NCBI RefSeq assembly: GCF_001293775.1
Contig: NZ_LGLN01000033.1
Span: 580,792-638,366 of the forward strand
Direction of reading: 5' to 3'
DNA: 57,575 bases
From: Pseudomonas syringae pv. cilantro
GTDB taxonomy: Bacteria > Pseudomonadota > Gammaproteobacteria > Pseudomonadales > Pseudomonadaceae
In this document: piece after piece, positions 18,153 through 29,453 of the stretch
Layout of the letters: each line of letters starts with the position of its first letter
Numbering within the stretch: position 1 is the stretch's first letter
Translations under genes and position numbers: made by a program
The notes under the pieces: model-generated
Told to the model about the DNA's origin: nothing
Databases searched by the model: none
Seen by the model: only the letters and a program-made list of their open reading frames with translations

Positions 18153-18842
18153 ATGGCCGTTGATAGCACTACATCAAACAGCGTTTCATCGACATTTTTG
18201 AATACGCTGCAGAACCCGACACCGACCAAGACAGACTCTACCGGCACGCTGGGCAAGGATTCGTTCCTGCAGCTGCTGGTTACGCAGATGAAGAACCAGA
18301 ACCCTCTGGATCCGCAGGACAACACGCAGTTCGTGGCACAGCTGGCGCAGTTCAGCAGCCTCGAAAGCATGCAGAACCTGACGTCGACCGTTGACACGAT
18401 TGCCAGCAGTTACAAGTCGTCTCAAGCCTTGCAGGCCTCGTCACTGGTCGGTCGCTCAGTGATCATCGACTCGAGCAGCACGTCCGTCGATACCGCCAAG
18501 GGCCTGACCGGCTCGATCGTGGTGCCGGGTGCGAGCTCGGTGACAACGGTCAAGATATACGACGCGCAATCCAATCTGGTCGACAGTGTCGATCTGGGTG
18601 CGCAGAAAGCCGGCACCACCAGCTTCGCCTGGGACGGTACGGACTCAAGCGGCACAGCGATGCCGTCGGGTACTTACACCTTCAAGGCTGAAGGCGCGAT
18701 CGACGGCAAGAACACACAACTTTCAACTTACCTGCCCGCCACGGTCAACAGTGTCACGCTGGGTGTCAATGGTGCAGAAACAACGCTTAACCTGGCCAGT
18801 GGCAGTGTTGCCTTGTCCAAAGTTCAAACCATCGGATTGTAG
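18153..18842 (+). CDS. flgD: FlgD, hook-capping scaffold protein
   Basis: FlgD caps the growing hook and is discarded before FlgK is added. The 229-residue product has the conserved N-terminal export and cap segment (DSFLQLLVTQMKNQNPLDP and FVAQLAQFSSLESMQNL, residues about 32-75) and C-terminal beta-rich domains (FAWDGTDSSGTAMPSGTYTF). It lies between flgC and flgE in the flgBCDE operon. Confidence 0.96.
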   Translation: MAVDSTTSNSVSSTFLNTLQNPTPTKTDSTGTLGKDSFLQLLVTQMKNQNPLDPQDNTQFVAQLAQFSSLESMQNLTSTVDTIASSYKSSQALQASSLVGRSVIIDSSSTSVDTAKGLTGSIVVPGASSVTTVKIYDAQSNLVDSVDLGAQKAGTTSFAWDGTDSSGTAMPSGTYTFKAEGAIDGKNTQLSTYLPATVNSVTLGVNGAETTLNLASGSVALSKVQTIGL

Positions 18843-18867
18843 AGCCGCTACGGCGCAGGAGTGAAAC

Positions 18868-20196
18868 ATGTCTTTCAATATCGGCCTTAGTGGGCTCTAT
18901 GCTGCAAACAAGAGTCTCGACGTTACCGGCAACAACATTGCCAACGTGGCGACCACCGGTTTCAAATCATCGCGCACTGAATTCGCTGATCAATACGCTC
19001 AGTCGATCCGTGGTACGTCCGGCAAGAGCAGCGTCGGCAGCGGCGTCATGACCGCCGCCGTTTCCCAGCAGTTCTCGCAGGGCAGCCTGACCACCGGAAC
19101 GGCCAACAGCCTGGACCTGGCCATCAATGGCGACGGCTTCTTCATGCTCAGCAACAATGGTGAGAAGCTTTACACCCGTGCCGGTGCATTCCACACCGAC
19201 AAGGAAGGCTTTGTCGTCAACAGCAGCGGCATGAAGTTGCAGGGTTACAACGTTGACGCCAACGGTGATGTCGTGACCGGCGCGCTCAGCAACCTGCGTG
19301 TGGACTCTTCCAACCTGGAGCCCAAAGCGACGACCACGATCACCAACTCTGCCAACCTGAATTCGACGACTGCCTTGCCGTCCGTTGCGACCTTTGACGC
19401 GACCGATACCAAGACGTACAACACTAAATACAGCACTCCGACTTACGACACTCAGGGTAATGCTCATACCCTGGATCAATATTTCGTCAAGACCGGCACC
19501 AATACCTGGTCGATGTACTCGCTGATGGACGGTCGCAGCATCTCCAACCCGGCAACCACGACGCCGGACAAGAATGACCTGACGTTCGATTCTTCGGGCA
19601 ACCTGGTTACCACCGCCGGAGGTGCCGTTCCAACCGACAGCGCCAATGTCAGGTTCAATGCCGACGGTACGTTCTCCGTCAATAACTGGGTGCCGGGTGT
19701 ACAGGTCGGCACAGGTACGACAGCCACCTGGGCAGCGAACGGCGCGACTGGCGCAGCGTCTATCAGACTGGACATGTCCGACATCACCCAGACCGCTTCG
19801 GTGTCGGGTCTGCTCAAGCAGGATCAGGATGGTTATGCCACCGGCCAGCTCAGCGCGATGAACGTCGATGCGACCGGCAATCTGTTCGCTACTTACACTA
19901 ACGGCAAGTCTCAGGTGATCGGCCAGACTTCACTGACCAGCTTCGCCAACGTACAAGGCCTGGCACAGGCCGGTGGCACCAACTGGCGTGAAACGTTCGC
20001 CTCGGGTGTTCCGGTCAGCGGCGCCCCTCAGTCGGGCACGCTGGGTTACATCACCGGCCAGGCGCTGGAAGAATCCAACGTCGACCTGACCATGGAACTG
20101 GTCAACCTGATCAAGGCGCAGAGCAACTATCAGGCGAACGCGAAAACCATCTCGACACAAAGTACCATCATGCAGACCACTATTCAGATGACGTAA
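18868..20196 (+). CDS. flgE: FlgE, flagellar hook protein
   Basis: The 442-residue hook subunit begins MSFNIGLSGLYAANKSLDVT and has the N-terminal motif GNNIANVATTGFKSSRTEF and the C-terminal helix LVNLIKAQSNYQANAKTI. The middle has one D2-type hook domain (YDTQGNAHTLDQYFVK, WSMYSLMDGR). It ends flgBCDE, closed by an intrinsic terminator. A second, longer hook-like gene follows. Confidence 0.95.
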   Translation: MSFNIGLSGLYAANKSLDVTGNNIANVATTGFKSSRTEFADQYAQSIRGTSGKSSVGSGVMTAAVSQQFSQGSLTTGTANSLDLAINGDGFFMLSNNGEKLYTRAGAFHTDKEGFVVNSSGMKLQGYNVDANGDVVTGALSNLRVDSSNLEPKATTTITNSANLNSTTALPSVATFDATDTKTYNTKYSTPTYDTQGNAHTLDQYFVKTGTNTWSMYSLMDGRSISNPATTTPDKNDLTFDSSGNLVTTAGGAVPTDSANVRFNADGTFSVNNWVPGVQVGTGTTATWAANGATGAASIRLDMSDITQTASVSGLLKQDQDGYATGQLSAMNVDATGNLFATYTNGKSQVIGQTSLTSFANVQGLAQAGGTNWRETFASGVPVSGAPQSGTLGYITGQALEESNVDLTMELVNLIKAQSNYQANAKTISTQSTIMQTTIQMT

Positions 20197-20223
20197 CAAG
20201 CGTCGTTTGCCGCTGGTAAAAGA

Positions 20224-20247
20224 GCCTCTGTAAAAAGAGGCTTTTTT
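20224..20247 (+). terminator. Intrinsic terminator after flgE
   Basis: GCCTCT and AGAGGC form a stem, extended by adjacent A-T pairs, around GTAAAA and followed by TTTTTT, 28 bases after the flgE stop. It separates the hook gene from its paralogue. Confidence 0.88.
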
Positions 20248-20391
20248 ATGGGCGATGGATAACCATGGTTCGTTATTTGAGCAGAACTCAAAGTTACAGA
20301 TTGCTCCCTCAACCTACTTGGAAACGTCCTACGCACGATGATGTGAGAATAAATCTCCTCTATGAATTGCCGTCAAGGCAAGGGAGCACTC

Positions 20392-22140
20392 ATGTCATTC
20401 AATACAGCGATCAGCGGTATTCATGCTGCAAACAAAAGGCTGGAAGTGGCGGGTAACAACATTGCCAACGTCGGCACATTGGGCTTCAAGTCGTCGCGTG
20501 CGCAGTTTTCGGCGTTGTATGCATCTGCGCAACTGGGTGCCGGGGGGAATGCTGTCGGGGATGGCGTGCGGCTTGCGTCGGTGCAGCAGAATTTCAATCA
20601 GGGTGAAACCGTTATCAGCTCCGGTAATCCGCTGGACATGCGTATTCAGGGCAATGGTTTCTTCGTGGTCAGTGATCAAGGCGCGCTGGCGTATACACGG
20701 GCCGGCGCTTTTCTCAAGGATGCCGAGAATTTCGTGGTCGACAGCGACGGTGGACGCTTGCAGGGCTATGCCGCGAGTGACAGGGGCGAGATTATCCGCG
20801 GGATCCGCACGGACTTGAAGATCGACACGTCCAACGTCGCCGCCCGGGCCACGACCCGCGTGGCTGAAAATATCAATCTGGACGCCTCGCTGCCTTCGCT
20901 CGCCCGCTTGCCGACTTTCGACCCGACCGACCCGGCGAGCTACACGCGGGTCACCACGCGTACCATCCAGGATGCGGGGGCCAGTCCGGTGCCCGCCGCC
21001 GATCACGAACTCAAGCAGTACTTCGTCAAGACCGAAGATAACCGGTGGTCCATGCATGTGCTGGTGGATGGGCGTAACCCGGTAGATCCCGACAGCGTGG
21101 CGCCGCTGCAGGTCAGCCTCGAACTCAAGCCGGACGGCTCGCTGTCGTACAGCGGCAATAGCCAGCACCTGCGCAAAGTCTCGGACAACGAATTTGCCTT
21201 GCAGGGCTGGGTGCCGGCCAAGCAGGTCAATGGCGCTTGGATGGCTAACGGTTCTGCCAACGGCGGGGTGGTTTCGTTGCCGCTGGACGATGCCGGGGTG
21301 AGTCTGCTCGATCCTGCCGATGCGGTCATGCACCGTCCGGTTCCGGACTTCAATCCCGCAGACCTGAACACCTACAGCAGAATGTTCGGCAATCAGATCT
21401 ATGACAGCCAGGGCAATGCGCATGAGCTGAAACAGTATTTCGTGAAAGACGGCACCAACAGCTGGCGCATGCACGTGCTGATTGACGACCGAAACCCGCA
21501 ACTGCCCGAATCCACGACGCCGCTGACCGCCAATATCGTGTTCGATGCCCATGGCTCGGTGGCGTCGCTGACCGGCAGCCTCGGTCTGAACAGCAGCAAT
21601 GGCAGTCTTCTGCAGCTCACGGGCTGGTCGCCAACGATGGTGGTCGATCCAGGTACAAGCCGCGAACGCTGGATCGCCAACGGGGCGGCGGGCAGTGCCG
21701 ACGGCATTACCATCGACTTTACCCATCTGCTTCAGCACAACGCCGCCAGCTCACGTTCTTCCGCGTACGTGGACGGTAACTCGGCGGGGGAGCTGAAAAG
21801 TCTGGACGTCGGGCGCGACGGCATTTTGCGGGCCGGTTTTACCAACGGCATGACCAAGGACATCGGTCAGGTCGTGCTCGCCAGTTTTGCCAACCCCCAT
21901 GGTTTGCAACCGCGCAGCGATACCCGCTGGACAGCGACCGCTGATTCCGGGGTGGCTGAATACGATATGCCGGGCGTCGGTACGCTGGGCAGCATCGTCA
22001 GTGGCGGGCTGGAGGGTTCGAACGTCGTGCTGGCGGATGAGCTGATTGCCTTGATTCAGGCGCAGACGGCGTATCAGGCCAACTCCAAGGCGATTTCCAC
22101 CGAGGTCACGCTGATGCAGACGCTGATTCAGTCCACTTGA
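20392..22140 (+). CDS. Second FlgE-like hook protein with duplicated central domain
   Basis: The 582-residue protein has the same ends as FlgE: MSFNTAISGIHAANKRLEV, GNNIANVGTLGFKSSRAQF, and a C-terminal ELIALIQAQTAYQANSKAI. Between them it has two tandem copies of the FlgE D2-type domain instead of one (residues about 176-300 and 320-447), each with LKQYFVK, W-MHVL-D-RNP and a W-ANG segment. The ATG at 20392 follows AAGGGAG. It is separated from flgE by a terminator and I found no sigma-54 or sigma-28 box in the 145-base gap, so its expression may differ. Whether it builds an alternative hook, a sheath or a minor subunit is unknown. Confidence 0.85.
   Translation: MSFNTAISGIHAANKRLEVAGNNIANVGTLGFKSSRAQFSALYASAQLGAGGNAVGDGVRLASVQQNFNQGETVISSGNPLDMRIQGNGFFVVSDQGALAYTRAGAFLKDAENFVVDSDGGRLQGYAASDRGEIIRGIRTDLKIDTSNVAARATTRVAENINLDASLPSLARLPTFDPTDPASYTRVTTRTIQDAGASPVPAADHELKQYFVKTEDNRWSMHVLVDGRNPVDPDSVAPLQVSLELKPDGSLSYSGNSQHLRKVSDNEFALQGWVPAKQVNGAWMANGSANGGVVSLPLDDAGVSLLDPADAVMHRPVPDFNPADLNTYSRMFGNQIYDSQGNAHELKQYFVKDGTNSWRMHVLIDDRNPQLPESTTPLTANIVFDAHGSVASLTGSLGLNSSNGSLLQLTGWSPTMVVDPGTSRERWIANGAAGSADGITIDFTHLLQHNAASSRSSAYVDGNSAGELKSLDVGRDGILRAGFTNGMTKDIGQVVLASFANPHGLQPRSDTRWTATADSGVAEYDMPGVGTLGSIVSGGLEGSNVVLADELIALIQAQTAYQANSKAISTEVTLMQTLIQST
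20917..21291 (+). repeat. Hook D2-type domain, copy 1
   Basis: This 125-codon unit starts FDPTDPASYTRV and includes ELKQYFVKTEDNRWSMHVLV, a W-containing strand (LQGWVPAKQV) and WMANGSANGG. It aligns by eye with copy 2 at 21349-21732 and with the single domain of flgE. The similarity is clear at protein level only. Confidence 0.75.
21349..21732 (+). repeat. Hook D2-type domain, copy 2
   Basis: This 128-codon unit starts FNPADLNTYSRMFGNQIYDS and includes ELKQYFVKDGTNSWRMHVLI, LTGWSPTMVV and WIANGAAGS. Its YDSQGNAHELKQYFVK is closer to flgE's YDTQGNAHTLDQYFVK than is the equivalent of copy 1, suggesting copy 2 is the ancestral-type unit. Confidence 0.75.
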
Positions 22141-22332
22141 TCAGATTGAGCAGTCGGCTTTGATGAAGTGACCTTTCAATTGTTTCCAGCCCGGGCCCGG
22201 ACTGGTCTGGGCACAGACGATCCGGCTGTCGCCCTGCCATTTGTAGTAATGCGCGGGCGCGGCCTGGGCGAGCAGGGTGAGAGTGGTCAGGCTGGCTGCC
22301 ACGAGGCCGACAATGCCGCCGCGAAAAGACAT
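22141..22332 (-). CDS. Small secreted protein of unknown function
   Basis: The 63-residue product has an N-terminal signal peptide (MSFRGGIVGLVAASLTTLTL, cleavage near AQAAPA) and a mature part of about 38 residues with YYKWQGDSRIVCAQ and two cysteines, which could form a disulphide in the periplasm. It converges on the flgE-like gene with no bases between the two stop codons. I do not recognise a characterised family. Support is the clean signal peptide and the lack of an alternative gene here. Confidence 0.55.
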   Translation of the reverse strand: MSFRGGIVGLVAASLTTLTLLAQAAPAHYYKWQGDSRIVCAQTSPGPGWKQLKGHFIKADCSI

Positions 22333-22546
22333 GGCGATTACCCGCTGAGGTCAGTGATGACAGGCAGATTATCACTGTCGCTCAGCTTGTCTGCGTGCAT
22401 CTGCGAAGTTTTTTTGGCGTTGCGTCGGGGTTGGCGTGAGGTGGGCGGCAGTCCGCCGCCGCTATTGAGTGGCACTTTGCCGAGAGGCAAACGCTTAGTG
22501 TCTGTTTTTGCTGGTAAATCAAGCGTTTGTATCGGGCCTGACAAGT

Positions 22547-22562
22547 TGGTTCAAAAATTGCT
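22547..22562 (+). promoter_or_regulatory. RpoN (sigma-54) promoter of flgFGHIJKL
   Basis: TGGTTCA-AAAA-TTGCT has a perfect -12 box and the invariant GG at -24 with correct spacing; the -24 box is weaker than TGGCAC. The start would be near 22573, about 44 bases before flgF. Confidence 0.7.
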
Positions 22563-22616
22563 TTAACCCTTTCAGAACAGCTACAGGCGGCAAGCGTCTG
22601 TCGGAGGAGGAAGACT

Positions 22617-23357
22617 GTGGACAAGTTGCTTTACGTCGCCATGAGCGGTGCATCCGAAAACGCGATTGCGCAGAAGGCTCACGCCAACAACCTGGCAAAC
22701 GTTTCGACCAACGGTTTCATGCGTGACCTTGAACAGGCCCGCTCGATGCCGGTGTTTGGCGAGGTCATGCCATCGCGTGCCTATGCCATGAGCGAACGTC
22801 CGGGGACTGACTTTTCCGGCGGTGCCATGGTTCAGACCGGCCGCGAGCTGGACATCGCCATCAAGGGTGATGGCTGGATCGCGGTGCAGACACCCGATGG
22901 CGGCGAAGCCTACACCCGCAGTTCCGGCATGAACATCGATGCCCTGGGCGTGTTGCGCGACGGCAGCGGGTTGCCGGTAATGGGCAACGGCGGTCCGATT
23001 GCCGTGCCGCCACAACAGCAGATCGAAATCGGCGCCGATGGCACGATCAGTATTCGTTCGCTGGGCGAGAGTCCGCAGGTGATGGCTCAGGTCGACCGCA
23101 TCAAGCTGGTCAAACCGGACCTCAAGACCATGGAGAAGGGCCCTGACGGCCTGATCCACACCAAGACCGGCCGGCCTGCCGATGTCGATGCCACCGTTCA
23201 GGTCGAGTCCGGTTTTTTGCAGGCGAGCAACGTCAACGCAGTCGAGGAAATGACCTCGGTGCTGGCCTTGTCCCGTCAATTCGAATTGCACGTCAAGATG
23301 ATGAAGACCGCCGAAGAAGACGATCAGTCGATGGCTCGCGTCTTGCAACTTGGCTAA
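22617..23357 (+). CDS. flgF: FlgF, proximal rod protein
   Basis: The 246-residue rod subunit begins with a GTG preceded by the strong GGAGGAGG at about 22603-22610. It has the N-terminal motif AHANNLANVSTNGFMRDLEQ and the C-terminal motif NVNAVEEMTSVLALSRQFELHVKM. First gene of flgFGHIJKL. GTG was chosen because no ATG with a ribosome site gives the conserved N-terminus. Confidence 0.95.
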   Translation: MDKLLYVAMSGASENAIAQKAHANNLANVSTNGFMRDLEQARSMPVFGEVMPSRAYAMSERPGTDFSGGAMVQTGRELDIAIKGDGWIAVQTPDGGEAYTRSSGMNIDALGVLRDGSGLPVMGNGGPIAVPPQQQIEIGADGTISIRSLGESPQVMAQVDRIKLVKPDLKTMEKGPDGLIHTKTGRPADVDATVQVESGFLQASNVNAVEEMTSVLALSRQFELHVKMMKTAEEDDQSMARVLQLG

Positions 23358-23403
23358 TCAATGACAGCTTGCGCCGACAAACCGGCGCTTGAGGAGAACA
23401 CAC

Positions 23404-24985
<1,582 letters not shown>

Positions 24986-24998
24986 TAGCGGGATAAAC

Positions 24999-26108
24999 AT
25001 GATCAAGCTCAAGCAACTGATAGCGGCGACCTTGTTGTTGTCCACAGCGTTCGGCGTCCATGCCGAGCGCCTGAAGGACATCGCGAGCATCTCCGGCGTG
25101 CGGGCCAACCAATTGATCGGCTACGGTCTGGTGGTGGGGCTCAACGGTACGGGTGACCAGACCACCCAGACGCCCTTCACGCTGCAGACCTTCAACAACA
25201 TGCTGTCGCAGTTCGGTATCAAGGTGCCCGCCGGTTCCGGCACCGTGCAGCTGAAAAACGTCGCGGCGGTTGCGGTGTACGCGGATCTGCCTGCGTTCGC
25301 CAAACCGGGTCAGACGGTCGACATCACCGTGTCCTCGATCGGTAACTCCAAGAGCCTGCGCGGCGGTGCTTTGTTGATGACGCCGATGAAAGGTGTCGAC
25401 GGTAACGTCTACGCCATCGCTCAGGGCAACCTGGTGGTTGGCGGTTTCGATGCGGAAGGCCGTGACGGTTCGAAAATCACCGTCAACGTGCCGTCGTCGG
25501 GGCGTATTCCTGGTGGTGCTTCGGTCGAGCGCTCGGTGCCGAGCGGCTTCAATCAGGGCAACACCCTGACCCTGAACCTGAACCGTTCCGACTTCACCAC
25601 CGCCAAGCGCGTCGTGGACAAGATCAACGATTTGCTCGGCCCGGGCGTTGCTCAGGCGCTGGACGGCGGTTCGGTGCGTGTGACTGCGCCGCTCGATCCG
25701 GGCCAGCGTGTCGACTACCTGTCGATCCTGGAGAATCTGGAAGTCGATCCGGGCCAGACCGCTGCCAAGGTCATTATCAATTCGCGGACCGGCACGATTG
25801 TGATCGGCCAGAACGTCAAGGTGTCGCCGGCCGCTGTGACGCACGGCAGCCTGACCGTGACCATCACCGAAGACCCGATTGTCAGCCAGCCGGGCGCCTT
25901 GTCCGGTGGTCAGACTGCGGTCGTGCCGCGCTCGCGAGTCAATGCCCAGCAGGAGCTGCACCCGATGTTCAAGTTTGGTCCAGGCACCACGCTGGATGAG
26001 ATCGTTCGTGCGGTCAATCAGGTGGGCGCTGCGCCCGGCGACCTGATGGCCATCCTCGAAGCCCTGAAACAGGCCGGCGCGCTGCAAGCCGACCTGATCG
26101 TCATCTGA
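24999..26108 (+). CDS. flgI: FlgI, P-ring protein
   Basis: The 369-residue periplasmic protein has a Sec signal peptide ([16 protein letters not shown]) followed by the classic FlgI start [20 protein letters not shown] and a C-terminal [20 protein letters not shown]. It polymerises into the P ring with FlgA's help. The ATG at 24999 lies 13 bases after flgH; the longer upstream ORF in this frame overlaps flgH and is not expected to be translated. Confidence 0.96.
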   Translation: MIKLKQLIAATLLLSTAFGVHAERLKDIASISGVRANQLIGYGLVVGLNGTGDQTTQTPFTLQTFNNMLSQFGIKVPAGSGTVQLKNVAAVAVYADLPAFAKPGQTVDITVSSIGNSKSLRGGALLMTPMKGVDGNVYAIAQGNLVVGGFDAEGRDGSKITVNVPSSGRIPGGASVERSVPSGFNQGNTLTLNLNRSDFTTAKRVVDKINDLLGPGVAQALDGGSVRVTAPLDPGQRVDYLSILENLEVDPGQTAAKVIINSRTGTIVIGQNVKVSPAAVTHGSLTVTITEDPIVSQPGALSGGQTAVVPRSRVNAQQELHPMFKFGPGTTLDEIVRAVNQVGAAPGDLMAILEALKQAGALQADLIVI

Positions 26109-26118
26109 GGACTCGCGC

Positions 26119-27369
26119 ATGGACATGCCAAAGGGCGGAATTTCTTCAGCGGTCGACTCCGGTGCCTACACCGACGTCAACCGTCTGGCGGCGCTGAAGC
26201 ATGGCGACAAGGACAGTGTGGAAAACCAGAAGAAGGTGGCCCGCGAGTTCGAATCGCTGTTCGTCAGTCAGATGCTCAAGGCCATGCGCTCGGCCAACGA
26301 AGTGCTGGCCAAGGACAACCCGATGAACACCGCGGCGACGCGGCAGTATCAGGACATGTATGACCAGCAACTGGCGGTCACGCTGTCCACCCGTGGCAAC
26401 GGCATTGGTCTGCAGGACGTGCTGATGCGTCAGTTGTCGAAAGACAAGGGCATCCACCACGCCGCCCCGACCGATCCGACCGACGCCGCCAAGGCTGCAA
26501 TGGCGACAGACGCCACACCAGCCAAGACCGGTCTGGCGACCAGTATCTACCAGCGTCCGCTGTGGGCGACGCGTTCGGCGGCGGCGGATCAGGCGGCTAC
26601 CGCTGCGTCGGCTACCGGCGAAGGCCGCAACGACATGGCGGCGCTCAATTCGCGTCGTCTGTCCTTGCCGAGCAAGCTGACTGATCGACTGTTGGCCGGT
26701 ATCGTGCCTACGGCTGCCACCGCTGTGAGCAACAGCCCTGCACCGGCTCGCGCAGCGTCCGGCAGCACGGGCAACAATGGCGACTGGACGCTCGACCCCA
26801 ACCTGGCGCCTGCGCCGCAATACGTGCGCTCGATGGCCCAGCCACCACTGGCGCCGGCCAAGCGTGCGTTCAGCAACGCCGATCAGTTCGTCGAGACCAT
26901 GTTGCCGCTGGCCAAGGAAGCCGCAGCGCGGATCGGCGTCGATCCGGTCATGCTGGTGGCGCAGGCTGCGCTGGAAACCGGCTGGGGCAAATCGATCATG
27001 CGTCAACAGGATGGCAGCAGCAGCCACAACCTGTTCGGCATAAAGGCCGCAGGCAGCTGGAAAGGTGCAGAAGCACGCGCCATCACCAGCGAGTTCCGTG
27101 ATGGCAAGATGGTCAAGGAAACGGCGGACTTCCGGTCCTACGGCTCCTATGCCGACAGCTTTCACGACCTGGTCAGTCTGCTGCAGAACAACAATCGTTA
27201 TAAAGAAGTGGTCAACTCGGCCGATAAACCGGAACAGTTTGTAAAAGAATTGCAGAAGGCTGGTTACGCCACCGACCCGGACTACGCCAGCAAGATTTCG
27301 CAGATTGCGAAGCAGATGAAGAGTTACCAGACGTACGCCGCTGCAACGGGCTCTTCCACGACTTTATAA
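26119..27369 (+). CDS. flgJ: FlgJ, rod-capping protein and peptidoglycan hydrolase
   Basis: The 416-residue bifunctional protein has an N-terminal rod-cap domain (residues about 35-115; VAREFESLFVSQMLKAMRSA, then MYDQQLAVTLS). A long Ala/Thr/Pro-rich linker follows, then a C-terminal glucosaminidase domain (about 250-405) with MLVAQAALETGWGKSIM carrying the catalytic Glu, followed by NLFGIKA. It is exported through the rod and opens the peptidoglycan locally. Confidence 0.95.
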   Translation: MDMPKGGISSAVDSGAYTDVNRLAALKHGDKDSVENQKKVAREFESLFVSQMLKAMRSANEVLAKDNPMNTAATRQYQDMYDQQLAVTLSTRGNGIGLQDVLMRQLSKDKGIHHAAPTDPTDAAKAAMATDATPAKTGLATSIYQRPLWATRSAAADQAATAASATGEGRNDMAALNSRRLSLPSKLTDRLLAGIVPTAATAVSNSPAPARAASGSTGNNGDWTLDPNLAPAPQYVRSMAQPPLAPAKRAFSNADQFVETMLPLAKEAAARIGVDPVMLVAQAALETGWGKSIMRQQDGSSSHNLFGIKAAGSWKGAEARAITSEFRDGKMVKETADFRSYGSYADSFHDLVSLLQNNNRYKEVVNSADKPEQFVKELQKAGYATDPDYASKISQIAKQMKSYQTYAAATGSSTTL

Positions 27370-27379
27370 GGTTTTAATC

Positions 27380-29440
27380 ATGTCGCTGATTTCAATTGGG
27401 CTCTCAGGTATCAATGCCAGTAGCGCTGCGATCAATACCATCGGTAACAACACGGCCAACGTGGATACCGCGGGTTACTCGCGTCAGCAGGTACTGACCA
27501 CAGCGTCGGCGCAGATCGCTCTGGGTCAGGGTGTCGGCTACCTTGGTACCGGCACCACGCTGTCCGACGTGCGTCGCATCTACAACAGCTACCTGGACAC
27601 CCAATTGCAATCGAGCACCGCCCTCAGCGCGGACGCTGTCGCTTACTCCGGTCAGGCCGGCAAGACGGACACCTTGCTGTCCGACAATGCGTCGGGCGTC
27701 GCCGTGCAGCTGGCAGACTTCTTCTCCAAAATGCAGGGCATCGCCACCAACGCCACCCAGGCTTCGGATCGCTCGTCGTTCCTGACCCAGGCGGGCGCAT
27801 TGAGTGCGCGTTTCAACTCGGTCGCGTCGCAGTTGTCCTCGCAGAACGACAACGTCAATGCTCAGCTCACCACCTTCACCAAGCAGGTCAATGAGCTGAC
27901 CAACACGGTGGCGGGCCTTAACAAGCAGATCACTCAGGCGTCGGTGGGCAACTCCACGCCCAATACGCTGCTGGATTCACGCAGCGAAGCGGTGCGTCAG
28001 CTCAACGAGCTGGTGGGCGTCAAGGTTGTCGAGAACAACGGCAATTACGATCTCTATACTGGCACCGGACAATCACTGGTGAGTGGCGGGACGTCTTACA
28101 AGATGTCGGCCTCGCCGAGCCCTTCCGACCCGTTGCAGTTCAATGTGCAGGTTGCCTACGGTCAGACCCAGACAGACGTGACCTCGGTCATCACTGGCGG
28201 CTCGATTGGCGGTCTGCTGCGTTATCGCAACGAAGTGCTGGTGCCGGCAACCAACGAGCTTGGCCGTACGGCGATGGTGCTCTCGGACCAGGTCAACAGC
28301 CAGTTGAACCAGGGTATCGACAGCAAGGGCAATTTCGGTTCGAACCTGTATTCGAGTATCAACAGCGCGGATGCGATTAGCCAGCGCAGCATCGGCAAGA
28401 CCGCCAACAGCCTTGGCTCCGGCAACCTGAACGTGACGATTGGCGATACCAGCAAGCTGACGGCCGACGATTACGAAGTCACCTTCAGCGACACCTCCAA
28501 TTTCACAGTGCGTCGTCTGCCTAATGGCGAGAGCGTCGGTGCCGGTGCGTTGAGTGACAATCCGCCCAAGCAGTTCGACGGTTTCAGTGTGAGCCTCAAC
28601 GGCAATACCCTGGCGGCCGGCGACAGCTTCAAGGTCATACCGACACGCACCGGCGCCTCGGGGATCTCCGTGGTCATGACCGACGCCAAGGATATCGCGG
28701 CCGCCGCGCCTTTGACGGCGACAGCGGGTGCCAGCAACGCCGGTACCGGCAGTTTTACCCAGCCGGTACTGAACACCAAGTCAGATATCTACAGCAGCAC
28801 CCGAACCGCCGATCTGCGCAACGCGCTCAAAGATTCCACCCCCATGAAGCTGGTGATGGGCGCGGTCAGCAGCACTGGCGTGCAGAGCTACAGCCTGATC
28901 AATGCGAGTGGCGGCGCAGTGCTCGATCAGAACGGTAACGCCGTAGGCGGTTCGATCATTCAGGGCCAGACCAACACGCTCAAACTGAACGTCGGCTACA
29001 CCGATACCACGACAACGCCTGGCAGCAAGACTGCGTTTCAACTGGAAATGACCATTTCCGGTTCGCCGGTCGTCAATGATACGTTCAGCGTAGGCATCAC
29101 CGGTTCGGGCTCGTCCGACAACCGCAACGCGCTGGCAGTGGTCGGCTTGCAGACCGCCAAGACTGTCGGCGTCGCCAATGGCGGCGCGGGTACCAGCCTG
29201 TCCGGCTCCTACGCTGATCTGGTTTCTGTCGTCGGCACGCTGGCAAGCCAAGGCAAGAACGATGTCACGGCCACAGCGGCCGTTGTCGGTCAGGCCAAAG
29301 CGTCACGCGATTCGGTGTCGGGCGTGTCGCTGGATGAAGAAGCGTCCAACCTGATCAAGTATCAGCAGTACTACACCGCCTCATCGCAAATCATCAAGGC
29401 GGCACAAACCATCTTCAGCACGCTGATCAACAGCCTTTAA
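27380..29440 (+). CDS. flgK: FlgK, hook-filament junction protein 1
   Basis: The 686-residue junction protein begins MSLISIGLSGINASSAAINT with NTANVDTAGYSRQQV, and ends with EEASNLIKYQQYYTASSQII and IFSTLINSL, the paired terminal helices of FlgK. The central 400 residues are Ser/Thr/Gly-rich and variable in this family. It is secreted with the help of FlgN. The ATG follows flgJ by 10 bases. Confidence 0.96.
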   Translation: MSLISIGLSGINASSAAINTIGNNTANVDTAGYSRQQVLTTASAQIALGQGVGYLGTGTTLSDVRRIYNSYLDTQLQSSTALSADAVAYSGQAGKTDTLLSDNASGVAVQLADFFSKMQGIATNATQASDRSSFLTQAGALSARFNSVASQLSSQNDNVNAQLTTFTKQVNELTNTVAGLNKQITQASVGNSTPNTLLDSRSEAVRQLNELVGVKVVENNGNYDLYTGTGQSLVSGGTSYKMSASPSPSDPLQFNVQVAYGQTQTDVTSVITGGSIGGLLRYRNEVLVPATNELGRTAMVLSDQVNSQLNQGIDSKGNFGSNLYSSINSADAISQRSIGKTANSLGSGNLNVTIGDTSKLTADDYEVTFSDTSNFTVRRLPNGESVGAGALSDNPPKQFDGFSVSLNGNTLAAGDSFKVIPTRTGASGISVVMTDAKDIAAAAPLTATAGASNAGTGSFTQPVLNTKSDIYSSTRTADLRNALKDSTPMKLVMGAVSSTGVQSYSLINASGGAVLDQNGNAVGGSIIQGQTNTLKLNVGYTDTTTTPGSKTAFQLEMTISGSPVVNDTFSVGITGSGSSDNRNALAVVGLQTAKTVGVANGGAGTSLSGSYADLVSVVGTLASQGKNDVTATAAVVGQAKASRDSVSGVSLDEEASNLIKYQQYYTASSQIIKAAQTIFSTLINSL

Positions 29441-29453
29441 GGAATCGTGAGCC

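Noticed and set aside
20395..21738. 447-codon minus-strand ORF opposite the hook paralogue
   Set aside because: Shadow of the hook-like gene; no ribosome site and no family features.
22470..22482. TGGCACTTTGCC as an RpoN promoter before flgF
   Set aside because: GG and GC are only 6 bases apart; sigma-54 needs 10. The site at 22547 has the correct spacing.
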